Positions 43,254 to 55,215 of a stretch of 64,000 nucleotides of DNA are shown here, in pieces. The stretch spans positions 558,001-622,000 of the forward strand of contig WAID01000004.1 in the NCBI GenBank assembly GCA_016584495.1, in the 5' to 3' direction. Position 1 is the first letter of the stretch. The number at the start of each line of letters is the position of its first letter. A program made the translations under genes and the position numbers. The notes beneath the pieces are model-generated. The model was not told where the DNA came from and did not search any database. It worked only from the letters and a program-made list of their open reading frames with translations. The stretch is from Celoporthe dispersa (lineage: Eukaryota; Ascomycota; Sordariomycetes; Diaporthales; Cryphonectriaceae).

Positions 43254-44659
43254 ATGCCCAATCCAATCTTCCGGATCTTCAACCCTGCTGGTACGTGTGG
43301 CCACACCCCCACCCCCCGCCTTCCTTCTCTCACAGTTTCTCAATATTGCAACACCTACAAAGCCCATCGTGGCAAGGCTAGTTGAGTTCTGCACAAGCTG
43401 ACATTTAATTATTCCCTCCTCTCACAGCTCCCAAGGAGGATCGCGTGCAGAAGCGCCGCAAGCAGCTCAGGCAGGCACAGCAGTGAGTGAGATGTCATTA
43501 CGATGTCCTGGGTCTCCTAGCCTGTTTTGGAATAATAATCATCAAAATTCCCCACGAAGGGAAAAGAAAATTGAAAAGAACAAGAGGAGCGAGAGACTCA
43601 TGCTGACCTCTGGCCGTCAAAACCACGCAGAACATATCGTGAACGCAAGGAGAGATATGTCAAGGACCTAGAGAAAGCCGTGGCGGAGAGCCGAACCCGC
43701 GAGACCGAGCTGCTGCGGGAGAACGAGCGGCTCAATGGCACCGTCCAGAGCCTGATGGGACTGCTGCAGCAGCAGGGCGGGGCTGTTCCGTCTGACCTGC
43801 CGGTGGCCCTGTCTCTTTCTCCTCGAGACCAGCGGGTCGGCTTCTCTCATGGTGCATATGCCAACAAGCCTCTTCCTGCCTCGCCGAGTGTGTTCTCTGA
43901 CTCCACTACAATCGGCTCGGGCCTAAGCCCGCCTCAGCAGCAGAAAGGAGTTTATGTTGCCGATGTCGATCATGTAGGCTTAGGCGTGGAGTTTGTGTTG
44001 ACGTAAGTACTTTTTTCCCCCTCCTTTTTCTCTCTTCATCTCGGTTTCCTTTTTTTTTTAAAAAAAAAAAGAAAAAGAGAAGAAGAAAGAAGAATTGTCC
44101 CAGATCCCAAGAGTGGAGCGGAGGAGACCATGAAATTTGACCCAGCATTCCCTGTTTTTAGACTTGAGAGGCCCTGCCTGGGCCATCTTCACGGCAACCC
44201 CGACAAACCAGACGAGCCCTCGGGCCACGCGCTCACCCTCTCTTCCCAAGTGTGCTCGATATCATCTCCAACCTGCGTCAGATCCCCCGTGCCCTCAGAA
44301 TGCCTGGACTACCACGCGCTCCCATCCACGATGCTGGATAACCTGCTGGGTCTGTCCAAGGCGCTCTGCTCCTCCGACCGCGAGGTCACGCCGGTGCAGG
44401 CTTGGGACTATCTGCGCTCGCAGCAGCAGTTTAGCATGTTTGAGCTGCAGAGCCTCCAGACTCTGGCGCAGCTTCTGCGGGATACGATCAAGTGTCACGG
44501 GTGAGCTGGCCTGGACTTTCCCCCCTTTGATTGTATTCTGAGGCTTTCGGGTGTCTAACCAGTAGCTGTCATAGTTTCGGCGCCGTCATCGAACAAGATA
44601 TGTTTATGCGACTGTGTTTTGAGGTCTTGCAGCAAAAGATCGCCAGTCCTTCCTTTTGA
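43254..44659 (+). CDS. bZIP transcription factor
   Basis: The five exons are 43254-43290, 43428-43482, 43631-44002, 44162-44500 and 44575-44659. Introns have GTACGT/GTGAGT/GTAAGT/GTGAGC donors and GCTGAC or CTAAC branches. All phases close to give 295 residues. The basic region is split over an intron: KEDRVQKRRKQLRQAQQ|TYRERKERYVKDLE. The leucine zipper follows (AVAESRTRETELLRENERLNGTVQSLMGLL). The C-terminal half has a conserved domain (LERPCLGHLHGNPDKPDEPSGHALTLSS; TPVQAWDYL; LRDTIKCHGFGAVIEQD) known from a fungal bZIP subfamily. The basic region has Gln where most bZIPs have an Asn (QLRQAQQTYRERK). It is a nuclear DNA-binding regulator with unknown targets. Confidence 0.9.
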
Positions 44660-45006
44660 TCATGACCTCGAGGTGATCCGCCGAGGGACGAGGTCTCCAG
44701 CATTGCCAGGGCCGCTATTTATTTACGCCCATGTCGGATATTGACGACTGTTATGATTACCTTGCATGTGAGATCACTCATTATCAATTAACACGATCAG
44801 AGTAAGCACGACCCAGCACGACCTCTCAATAGCAAGGTCAACAGGCTCTCTGCTCTCTATTTCTTTACTCAAAACTCGGCTCAAGTTAAGGAAGGGCTAG
44901 TACATAGCACAAAGGTTACAGGAAAATGTCGCTCGCCGGAAATGAGTGGATATTAATTGATCATACACTTTGGACAAAAAAAGTGAAAGGGCAGCCTTTT
45001 TCAAAC
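44660..45006. other. Converging 3' regions
   Basis: About 350 bp between the bZIP gene and the coiled-coil gene. No feature is seen. Confidence 0.5.
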
Positions 45007-47166
45007 TCAGACCTTATGGTCTCCAGCACTGCCCTCGTCCTGGACCTTTCCAGCGTCCAGCTGATCTCCCAGCGGCCCCGTCTCAAGCCGAAGCTGACGA
45101 ACCGTCACCTGCGCTTCCCGCAATGCTCTGCTGCCCTTGTTCACTTCCGCCCTCAGCGTAGATACCTTTGCGCCCATGGCCTCCAGCGCCGACCCGTGCT
45201 GCTGATCGACAGTGCCTAACTCCTCCTGGTGGCCGGCCTGCAGCTCATCATGCTGCCTCTGCAGGCCAGCCAGCTGCCGCTGCAGCGCCGCAGTCTGCCC
45301 CAGCGCGAGCCCCAGCTTCCTCTCGAGCAGCGAGACCACCGAGTCCTTCTCCGCCAGCGCCTCGCGGTGCTCCGCCTCGTCGGCCTCGCGAAGCTCCTCG
45401 GCCTCCTGCATGCCCCTGTTCGCCGCGTCCAGGTCCCCCTCCAGCCTCTGCGCCAGCGTCTCCAGCTCGGCGACGTCCCGCGTGTACGACTTCACCGAGC
45501 CCCTCAGCCTGTCCATTCCGGCCTCGAGCTCCTGGATGCGCGCGTTCCTCAGCTTCACCTTTCCCCTGAGCGTGTTTATCTCCTGCCGCATGTCGTCCAT
45601 GGCCCCGACGCGCGCGCCGAGCTGCCTGCGGAGCGACACCTCCACGGCCTGGTACTCGTCAATCGTGTCTGCGTGCTCGAGCCTCTCGCGGGCCAGCTCG
45701 CGCAGCCTTACGAGCAGCAGGTCCAGCACGGCCGCGCCCGACGCCGAGAGGGGTAGGGTGCTCTCGCCCGGCTCTAGGTACTCTAGTTCTAGGCGCGCGG
45801 ACCGAAACGCGGCCGCGAGCGAGGCAATGGCCTCGGGTGCGTCGCTGGCCCGGATGCCTAGGCTACCGAGCGAGTTGCTCATCTCTGCCAGCGCCGACGT
45901 GCGGTTCCGGAATGCGCGGAGGAGCTGGTTCAGCTGGGCTTCTACCTTGACGGTGGGCGAGCGCGAGCCTATGATGGCCTCGGCTGCGGAGCCGCCTTCG
46001 GGCGTAAATGAGGCCAGCTTGTCGGAGAGGCGGCGCGTCATGGCCTCGTAGGTCTCGAGGGTGGATGTGAGCTTCTCGACCTCCAGCTGCAGCGAGGCGA
46101 GCTCGTCTTCTGCTGCCGCCTCCCGCCGCCTCCCGTCCGGCATCTGCACCTTCACGGCTGCGTGAGAGGTCGGGGTGAAGAGCTGGCGCATGGGTGGCGT
46201 GATGAGGCGCATGATAGGACTCGTCGAAGGGGGCGTGGGAAACGAGTTCCTGATGTCCGCACGCCGTCGCGTGGGCGTGCTGCAGGCCAGCTCGGCTATG
46301 GCGCTCTCGTCAAAGAAGTGGTCGCCGTCGTCCTCCAAGTCCAGGTTCATCTCCAGACAATTGTTTTCGTCGTCGTCGTCAGATGAATGTCGACCTCCTC
46401 CAGTTGTCGCGCTCCAGTCGACCTGTGTGCTGTCGCTCAGCTCGCTGCTCGACAGCGCAGGGCTCTTGAGGAGCCTGCCGGAGCTGCTCGACCTGTCTCT
46501 TGAGATCGCCGATGCTCTCCTTGCCGACCTCTTTCTCGTCGGTGGGGTCAGTGGCGGCGACCACCGTCACACCAGACAAGCGTCGGATCTCAACGTCCCT
46601 GGCAGCGACCGCGGCTCGGAGTGAGTCCATCTCTGCCTTGTCCTGCAGTGTCTTGCGTCTCTTCTCGGCACTGATGACGTTCATCTCCTCGCTGAGACCA
46701 TTGCGCCTGATCCTCCTCTTGACGCGCCCCTCGAGGACCTGTCGCATGGGCAGGAATGTCACCTGGCCGCTGTAACCCGTGTCGCGGTCGGGCGTGAAGA
46801 TTTTATGGGCGTCGTCCCAGCCATCACGACAGTGGCTCGGGGGAGCGGGAGGTCCTGAGTAGCGACGTCGCTTGCGCCCGTTCTCAGGAGCGCTGCTGTT
46901 CCTGCTGAGCTTCGCACGGCGCATGAGCGGTGTCAAGCCCGTCGATGATGACAGTGGTGGTGAGACTGTGATCGAGTCACCCTCCGGGACGGCATCTCCG
47001 GCTGGGCCCGGGTCCGAGAACCGTACTCGCTTCTTCTTGTTCTCGCGGCTGGGCGTCTGGGGCGGGCGATGGGTCTCAGTAGGGCGGCGGCTGCTGCTGC
47101 TGCTCCTCACACCGCTCCGACGAGGGCGCCGCAGGGCGAGGGCAGGAGATCTTCTTGTTCTAGCAT
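45007..47166 (-). CDS. Coiled-coil protein, one frameshift, N-terminus unresolved
   Basis: There are two open blocks on the minus strand. The N-terminal one (about 47160 down to 46475) reads KKKRVRFSDPGP, VTFLPMRQVLEGRVKRRIRRNGLSEE and ISAEKRRKTLQDKAEMDSLRAAVAARDVEIRRL. After one surplus base near 46474 the C-terminal block reads LLKSPALSSSELSDSTQVDW, DDDDENNCLEMNLDLEDD, then about 250 residues of heptad coiled coil (AELETLAQRLEGDLDAANRG, LAGLQRQHDELQAGHQEELG) ending at 45007. The first upstream ATG (47166) is in a different frame from the N-terminal block, so the start may lie behind another indel or a short intron. Its size and coiled coils suggest a cytoskeletal, spindle-pole or nuclear structural protein. 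I do not recognise a named family. Confidence 0.6.
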
Positions 47167-48573
47167 TGTGGACAAGAAGACGGAGCAGAACAGAGGGGTA
47201 AAGCGTTTTGTTTGAGCGGGTAAGAGAGTCAATATAAAGGTGGATGTGAATATGAACTGGTCACGAAATCTGGGCTAAACTTTCTAAAGTACTGCAATGT
47301 ACTAAAATATTTACAAAAAGAGAGAAATAAAAATAAAAAGGGGAGAAGAGAGAAGAAGGGTCCAGGGTTTGAGAGGCTATAATAATATTGAAGAAGGGGG
47401 GAGGGGGAGGGTTGTGCACGGATTACTCCGTATTAATAAATGAATATCTTGTGCTGGGGGGGGGGGAGGAAAAAAGGTTGAAGAGGGGACGAGGGTCGAT
47501 TGTTGCCAGGGGTGGGATCGAGGAGAATAACAAATCGCGAAACGAGAGTCAATTGTTTGTTTACTTTTTTCTGATTTCTGCTTAGCGTCTTGACTCCACC
47601 TCACAAATTGCGTCCGTCAGCCAATCGTTGCATCGATGTGCTGTCCTATGGATTTATGTTGTGTTTCTTCCTCAGCCTATCGAGTTTGTTGCTTTCCTGT
47701 TCTCGTTCGTCCTGTTCTCTATGGCTAACAGAGGTGTAGGGCTCATGTGAATCTCTGTTTAACTTTTTTCTCTTCTTCTTTTTCTTCGACTTCTTTTTCT
47801 GCTTCTTTTTATTACAACCTGCATGTGTTTTGGAGGTTGAACTGCAGAATTGCTGCATTGTTTCAAAGCCCCTGCATGAATTAATTAATTGCCGCGACGC
47901 GCAGCAGCACGAAAAAAATAAAATAAAAAATAAACAAAACATTCAAGGGCCCTGGCTCACTTTGGTGGTGGTGATTTGAGAATTCTGCAACCATGAACCT
48001 TGACCTCAATTGACGATCTGCTGTCTACTCCAGAAAAATAAAAAGAAAAAGAAGACGAAGAACCATTTGTTGTTCTGTCAAGGGTGACGTGGCGGCGGGT
48101 GGCCCACGTCAGTCGACTCATTATTTCTGCGGCAACACAGGCTGCCGAGCTTGATAGGACGCGGTCATGCAGTGCTGACAAGCATCTGCCAGACTGCTTC
48201 TGCCGCAGGATTTGCGCTTTGAACTGTTGGCCTTTCACAGCCGCCCACGTAGGTTGTTAATCATTAGGTGCGATCGCCTGTGGCTTGTGCACAGCGACGT
48301 GACCACTTGTCACAGCGACATCCTCCCTGCTGTTTTCCGGCATCGCACCGTCCCAGAGCCGAGATTGGGTGATTCAGCTACAGTACGTGAGTATACCTCT
48401 TGAGAGGTAACAAATTAGTCGGCAGGTGTCCTGGAAACACTCTATCACCCTGAAAACTGCAGCGCAGAAGCTGAAAGATCCGGCTGCTCACGTCGTACGA
48501 CTCTGGCCCTTTAAGGGTTATTTTTTTTTTCCGGTCTAGTCTTGGTCGGGAGACAAATGCTATTGTCTATAAC
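47167..48573. other. Intergenic, no gene seen
   Basis: About 1.4 kb upstream of the coiled-coil gene and downstream of the SDR gene. It contains a poly-G run at about 47457-47467 and AAG/CTT-rich low complexity at about 47765-47815. No open frame is convincing. Confidence 0.45.
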
Positions 48574-49497
48574 CTAAAAGTCCGCACTGTAGGCTACTTC
48601 TCTCGAAGCCTCGACATCGCTCTTCACCCTCTCCAGCTTCTCCTCCATCCGTGCTACACAGGACTTTCCAAGCGGCAGCCGCTGGATCTTTCCCTTCAGC
48701 GCCCCGGCCTCTCCCTCGCCCGACACCACCTGGAAGATCGCCTCAGCTCCCTTCTCTGGATCCCCAGCCTGCTTGCCGTCCCAGGCGCTCCAGCTCGCCA
48801 TCGCCTTGCCCAGCGCCCCGCTGGTGTGTCCTGTCCGACCCCCTTCTCGTTGGCGACAAAAGCAGCCAGAAAGTTGGTGCGGAAGGGACCCGGTTCGACG
48901 ATCAGGACCGAGATGCCAAACTCGGCCTCCTCGCGCGCTAGGGACTCGCTGAGACCTTCCAGCGCGAACTTGCTGGCGCTGTAGATGCCGCACGTCGCTA
49001 GGCCGTCCTGGCCGGCGGAGCTGGAGATGTTGACGATCGTCCCGGACTTGCGAGAGCGCATGCCGGGGAGGACGCCCTGGATGGTGTAGAGTGACCCATA
49101 CACGTTTGTCTCGAACTGTCGTCGGACCTCGGTCTCCCTGTGTGGCATTTTGTGAGCACGTCTAGATACCATTTGCTTTCTCCCTGCATCCGACCACCTA
49201 CGTGAACTGTGCGATCGGCCCCAAGAGGCTGAATCCGGCGTTGTTGACCAGGACATCGATCCGCCCATAGATGGTCTCGGCATCCCGTATCTTCTTCACG
49301 ATGCTAGCTTGCGGCTCCGTCATGTCCATCTCGATGATCACACCGCCGGCTCCTTCGATGGACTGGACCGCGTCGCTGGAGCGTGTCTTGCTGCGGACGC
49401 TGCCGATGACCTTGTGGCCTGCTTTCAGGGCACGGAGGGACAGGATGAGCCCGAAGCCTGCTGACGCTCCTGTGATCAGCCAGACTGGAGTAGACAT
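48574..49497 (-). CDS. Short-chain dehydrogenase/reductase, one frameshift
   Basis: Exons are 49497-49202 and 49137-48574. The intron is 49138-49201 (GTAGGT...ACAG, 64 bp). Exon 2 lacks one base near 48823. Adding it gives exactly 286 residues and joins the NAD(P)-binding part to the C-terminal part (ALGKAMASWSAWDGKQAGDPEKGAEAIFQVV). Classical SDR motifs are present: the TGxxxGxG-like ITGASAGFGLI near the N-terminus, then VLVNNAGFSLLG, GTIVNISSSAGQ, and YSASKFALEGLSE with the Tyr-x-x-x-Lys pair, followed by VEPGPFRTNF. It is a cytosolic oxidoreductase, with substrate not predictable. The motif order and length are normal for fungal SDRs of this type. Confidence 0.85.
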
Positions 49498-50570
49498 TTT
49501 GATCAGATGGTAGAAATGGAGCGGTTGTCGAGTTTCTTTCGTTCTTGAGTAGGCTGAAGAAATCGGGGATGCAAGATATGATGGCTTGTTCGTTATGAAC
49601 ACGATGATTGATGTCTATGCGGTTTAACGCTATATAGTACAAAGTAGACTTGATGTCTTTTCATCTTCCTCCGTCGACTTTTATATGTCATTCATCACTG
49701 GGAAATGGCAGATGTCATCGTGGCCACCACGTTCTAAGACCGTAGGAAAAAAGCTTATCGCCGATGCCCTGCGGCGATACTTGATCGGTGATTTGTTCTC
49801 TGCATGGACTAGGCCATTTTCGGCCTCGAAGAAGGCGAGTGGGATGCAAATTGCTGTCTGCACCTGCGCTGATCCCCGAAGGAGATAACAACTCCTTGGA
49901 GCAAACCATTGGTAAGATCGAGAAACTGAGAATTACGTCACATTACGTTGGATTATTCCATTGTCTGTCAAAACTCTCATATCTATACTGCGAGGCGAGG
50001 TGTTAACAACAGCAATGCACGAAGAACTATTTTCTTTTGCGCTCAAACCTTCACGCTCCAGCACATGCGTTGCATGTAAGTCAGTTGTCGCCCCACAGCA
50101 TTCCTCTCGCCCGAATTCCACTTACTGCAACCGATTCTTCTTAAATCGTCTCTTTGTGTGATTATATTCATGAGTCGGTTGCAATAGTGCCAAATTCGTT
50201 TCACACACGCCGGAGAATGTAGGCAGGCAGGAGCCACAAGGAGGGAAAGCATTTGTTGAATCAAGCTTCCACAAGGGTCTCGCTGAAGGCTGGCCTGTTA
50301 ACCAAATGAGTTCAATCCAATGGTGCCGGCTATATTACACCTACTTTGTTATTAGAAGCAGCACCATCGGGATGGCTTGCAGAGAGACCAACGTCTTACA
50401 GCTAGTATTGGCCTGCTGATGTTCTGTAGCTTGCAAGGGAACATAAGCAGGGAACATAGTAAGGGAGGGCAGGACGGCCTTGGATAGTGTCAACACCAGA
50501 AGACTCCAAGACTTAGTCTAGCACGGATTATTTCAGTCTTATTGTATTTCATGGCCCATAATATGCCTTT
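49498..50570. other. Intergenic, no gene seen
   Basis: About 1.1 kb with only short overlapping frames (at most 73 codons) that lack domains. It contains a symmetric GCCCTGCGGCGAT region near 49765-49776. No feature is supported. Confidence 0.45.
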
Positions 50571-52246
50571 CTAGAAGCCCAGGATCTTGTTCACTCTTCG
50601 AATGACGAGCTTCTCCCCCTCGCTGCCGTCGACAGGCTCAGCCAAAGGCTCGAGACCCACGGAGGCCGGCCCGTCCTCTCCAGCCACAGACAGGAGAAAG
50701 TTCTCGTCTGGTCGACCCACATGCTCAGACTCACCCTTGCCGCCAGGAAAGTCAGGACCAGGAGTGCCTTTTATCCATGCATCCCTCATTTGTACGACGT
50801 AGTTGGCGTTGATCTCAGTGGCCGGGCAGATGGGAATATAGAGCACGCTTGAGTCTCCTTTTCCCTGATGTTCAAAGTCGACAGCATGGATCGCTGTAAA
50901 TTCTCGGTGAGCGAATGGACACACACTTCTCTCGGTCAGAAACCCAACTTACTATCACAATGCCACGCCACATAGTCCCCAGGCTTGATGTGAGGCACAT
51001 GCACCATCGTCCTGTCCAGCTCCAGGTGAGGATGCATGGCCAGCTTGGGAAACTCCATGCCGAACCCGGGAGTCGCCCCAGGTATCTCGCTTGTCATCTC
51101 CTCACCGCTGGTAAACTCCCAGTTCTCAGGGGCCAGGAATTTCTGCCTCGCCAGACTCCCTGGCTTTGCCGTCTCCAGATCCACAGTGTTTCTCGGTCGG
51201 AAGAACGGCCGGAGCAGTGCATACGCCGTAGCCAGTTTCAGGAGTGGGTTCACCAGCAACGTGCCCTCCCTCGGCCCGGACTTGCTGACACTCATCCACC
51301 CCTGAAACATCCTGAACGCACTGCAGGCCCCCAACCCGTTGTACAGATTGTTCACGGCGTCTACCCTCGTGCTGGCATCCCATGGGTCGTACTGGGACTG
51401 CCAATCTCCTCGGAATATGGAGTCATACGTGCCACCGAGACCATATCCGTCGGGCATCCACCTCTCCACGCTTCCACCGTCTGCGTGAGGACCAAGCGCA
51501 AAGGTTGCGTCTCCTGGCTGCCGTATCCGCAGGCGATCGGCGTAGGACAGGGGGTTGGAGATGGAGACGAGAGACTTTGGGTCTGACGTGTGCCATGTCG
51601 ATCTCATGAGCGCCTTTTGGAGGAGCATGAAGTTGGGATGCGTGCGGGCGCGCAGCTGGGGTGCTGACCAGTACAGCTCCCATACCTGAGGATCGTGCGC
51701 AGGAAATCCTAGGATTTAAAGCATGAGCAGGGAGATACTCCAGAGATTCAAGGCAGTGCTGTGTAAAATCAAATTACTTACCCTTAGTATGTGGATTCTT
51801 GCGAATATACTCATCCAGCTCAAATTTATACCCGCGAGCCTCCTGCTCCGGTATCACACCCTGACGACCACAGCGCCACGCTTCTTGATCTCCTCGCGTG
51901 TGGCGCTGAGATCGTCATGAAGCCGGTCAAAGCGCACCTCGGGGATGACGCTCGACTTTTTCTCGGCAACTATGTCGTTCTCGACCCTGAGCCGCTCGAG
52001 CAGCGCGTTCCAGCTTGCTTTGATCTTCTCCTCGTGCCCCTCGACCAGAGATAACTTGAGCAAGCGGAACTGGTCCGGGAGGGGCTCATCCTTGATGCCG
52101 GATAGAGACGCGAAGGAGTCTGATATGTCGCCTTCCCGCCTGGTCTGTGATGCAGCTGCCATTGCGCCCATGGCAACTGTGCGCCTCTGGCCGCTGACAA
52201 GTGTCCATGATGGGCGGACAGCTCGTCTTATTGTGGTTTGGAGCAT
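50571..52246 (-). CDS. DUF1479 family protein (2-oxoglutarate/Fe dioxygenase-like), one frameshift
   Basis: Exons are 52246-51782, 51708-50953 and 50893-50571. Introns are 51709-51781 (GTAAGT...CTAG) and 50894-50952 (GTAAGT...ACAG). A C run of three at 51859-51861 (minus-strand GGG) should be four. Adding one base joins REEIKKRGAVVVR to GVIPEQEARGYKFELDEYIRKN and makes the CDS exactly 515 codons (514 residues). The N-terminus (MLQTTIRRAVRPSW) is basic and amphipathic, possibly mitochondrial. The core is QPGDATFALGPHADGGSVERW (His-x-Asp metal pair) and WHCDTIHAVDFEHQGKGDSSVLYIPICP (second His region), as in DUF1479. It sits head to head with the Zn2Cys6 gene at 52882, suggesting co-regulation. 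Confidence 0.88.
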
Positions 52247-52525
52247 CGGTTTGAGGTATCACAACGGCCAGGACAGACTCAATGATAATTTTTTTTATGG
52301 ACACATAAAGGAAAGCACTCGTGGATGATGATAGATAGGACATGATTTTAGATTCTATGGCAATATTCCGTAGGTGGCGTCAATCGTCTTTATACAAATG
52401 AAATCAAGGACACAAGAGCGGAATTGCCATTTCGAGAAAGTTGCTGAGACAGTAATTCATAGACGACCTTGATTTATCGCCCCTAGTTTAAAGCTAAACT
52501 GGGGCAAATGATCTTCCTCGGGCCC

Positions 52526-52537
52526 CCGCATGAGCGG
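52526..52537. promoter_or_regulatory. Everted CGG pair in the divergent promoter
   Basis: CCG, six bases, CGG lies between the DUF1479 and Zn2Cys6 start codons. Everted CGG half-sites are recognised by some zinc-cluster dimers. Whether the neighbouring regulator uses it is inference. Confidence 0.35.
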
Positions 52538-52588
52538 AATAGCCAGTCTAGGTATAGTTTATGATGGGTACAACAAAGCCGGAGATAC

Positions 52589-52595
52589 TATAAAT
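52589..52595 (+). promoter_or_regulatory. TATA box of the Zn2Cys6 gene
   Basis: TATAAAT lies about 290 bp before the main ATG and about 60 bp before a five-codon upstream frame (ATG 52650 to TGA 52667). A pyrimidine/CAAACC leader (CTTTCAAACCTTCACC) follows. Confidence 0.5.
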
Positions 52596-52881
52596 GGCTC
52601 GACTCCGACTTTCAAACCTTCACCACGATCTCTTCACCTACAGCTCAAGATGCGAGTTTTCCAATGAACAGGTGCCTCATGGTAATTAGGGAGATCGGGA
52701 CTGGGATAGATCTCCATCGTTTCTGTGGATCTCGCTATGCCGACGTCTTCTTATCTGTCTCTTTTCTTGTCTTTGGTGAGACCCGCTGGGGCATCGGTCA
52801 TACGATCATCAGCCCTCTCGTCAAGCCTGGATCTGCAACTCCGCCGCCTCTGCCGCCTCGAGGTCCCCAACAGGCATCACG

Positions 52882-55215
52882 ATGGATCCCTTGGAAAGGC
52901 TCAACATGCGATCGCCTGCCTCTGGTCAGAAACGCCCAGTCAGGTTTGTGGCCTCGGATGAAGATGGACTGCCGGTGAAACGCCGCCAGGTCCAGCAAGC
53001 CTGTGAGGCCTGCCGAAAGAAAAAGGTCAGCCATATGGGATTTGTATTATGCATTATGAACTATGATTGATATTGTGGACAGAAAAAATGTCTCCATGGA
53101 TGCAAGCATGCAGGCTCAGCCCTGAACAGTCGCCGAGAATTATCACAAAGGCCAGAGCCGGCGCAACAAGCCCCGCTACGAAATAAATCGCGCTCAGCAG
53201 GCCCGCCAACTTCTTGCAAGACGACATCGCTCGGAATCGAGGAATCCGTAGCTTCGCAGCTGCTTGAGCTGTCAACCTCGCGGTTCGTTGGGGACTTGCT
53301 GCCGGAAAGCGTCTTCATCCAAGCCAGAGACGGACAGCATCCGAGACAACCGTCGCTCCATCGAAACCACTCTGAGATTGGAACCTGGATGCGGCATCTT
53401 CCTCAGGGCTCAGATGGACAGATTGCAAGCTCGGATGCGTCAAGTGCCGCAAAGAGACATGTTCAGGGCATTCTGCCTCTGGGTGGCCGTCTGCGAAGGC
53501 CATATGATCGCAACATCAATGCAGACGAAGATTTGGCAATCTGCCCGCCAGCCCCAGACTACCAATACCTCCAGCAAATTTATTCTGAGTGTATTCACCC
53601 TATCCTACCTATACTCAACGATTCAGATATTCGCGCCATCAGAGGCTCACATGTACCATCCGTTCGACACAGCATGTTCAGACAGGCCATCTCCCTGGCC
53701 GCTGGGCTAGATCCTTCAGCGCGAAACCATCTACGCCTCGATGAAGGCGGCCCTCTCCTGTCCCCTTCAGAATTTCACCATCACCTGGCAAGGGCGATGT
53801 TTGCCTCTCTAGATGCGGACGTGTTAAGTGACCGTGTAGATCGCACCCGCATCTTGCTTTTCATGTTCCTCTTCTACCAGCCGCGCCATGCATCCGAGAG
53901 AGACGTGTCGCCCTTGATCTTCAGCCAAGCCGTGCACTATTCGCAAACCCTAGGCATACACCTCCGCGGGTATGGCAAGGGTTCTGGCGATACGGACGCA
54001 GAAACACTGTTCTGTCTGCTCTGGGCTCTCGATCGCATCAATGCTGGCTTTCACGGCCGGGCTTGTCTTTTGCATGAGCGCGATATCGACCGAGATGTGG
54101 AGTCCTGCATTGCGCGACAGGAGCGGCCTGCCTTTAAGCTGTTTCTCAAGGTCACCGAGCTGCTTCAGAGAGTTATCTCTCTGTATCGTCCTCGATATGA
54201 GGGTGTTGATTCGGTGGAGCTTCCCGTGTTTGAGACTATGATTCTTGACGCTGGTGCTGAGAAGACGCCGTCTTCGCTGCTTGGTAAGCTGTTCTGGATA
54301 GAAAGCACATGCCGACGATAATTACTGGCTAACAGCTGTCTTGTAGCCACTATAGAGGTCTTCTACCATGCCGTCTCTATATTATCCTGTCGCAGGCACC
54401 CGAACTGCAAGGTCATCTCCCCGGAGACATCCAACATAAATCTCCCCCAACCCAACATTAACACCCGCCGCTCCCTATCAGCAGATCGCATCGTCGACTC
54501 GGTTGTGTCGTCCCTGTCCCACCAGTCCGTCTCTCCCTCTGACAGCATCTATATCCTCCCTTTTGTCCCGTACGCAGTCGCCTTGTCCCTGAGCGTCATG
54601 TATCTCAAGATGCGCTATTCCAAGATCTCCATGTACCGATCGAGAGCCAAGGCCCGCTTCGTGGAGATTGTCGGCTTGCTGCATTTGCTGGGCGAGGTAT
54701 ACACCAACGCAAGGTTCAACGCTGGGCTGGGTATCTCTATATTGAACGAGATGGACAAGACGGCCAAGGGGCTTGCCAACTCGAACGGCACTGTGGCTAC
54801 GGGGACCACAACTGCGCACCAGGCGACGAGACTCGAAAGTCAGAGGAAATTAGGTGAGATAGGCGGAGCGGAGACGCAACGACATGAGGACATAACCTCA
54901 GGAGCAGCATGCCTAGATAGTGACCGACCAAGTGAGGACTCTCCTTCTGTCGCCTTCGCGTTGAGCGAGGCCAACGCACAGACACCGACAGAGCCGACAC
55001 CGACGACTGTCGCCGAGGCTCCTGCGGGTCAAGACCAGCAACAGGCTGAGAAAGGCGACTGTGCGCCGCCGCTACCACCTTGGGACGACATATCAGATGT
55101 TGATCTGTTTGTGCATTTCGATCCGAGCTTTGACTTGGACGCAGTGGATGCGGCTTTGGAGGCGAATCTTGAAATGGGGTATCCGCAGACGTGGTCCATG
55201 CAGTGGCCAGAATAA
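52882..55215 (+). CDS. Zn2Cys6 transcription factor with fungal-specific middle homology region
   Basis: Exons are 52882-53025, 53083-54283 and 54347-55215. Introns are 53026-53082 (GTCAGC...ACAG) and 54284-54346 (GTAAGC, GCTAAC branch, GTAG). Phases close to give 737 residues. The zinc cluster is split by intron 1: QACEACRKKK|KKC with the canonical six-residue spacing, although the second half (LHGCKHAG...) lacks a clean Cys-x2-Cys and the cluster looks incomplete. RFVGDLLPESVF and the middle homology region follow (ILLFMFLFYQPRHASERDVSPLIFSQAVHYSQTLGIHL, FCLLWALDRINAGFHGRACLLHERDID). The end is acidic (PPWDDISDVDLFVHFDPSFDLDAVDAALE), a plausible activation domain. It is a nuclear regulator, possibly of the divergent DUF1479 gene. 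Confidence 0.88.
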
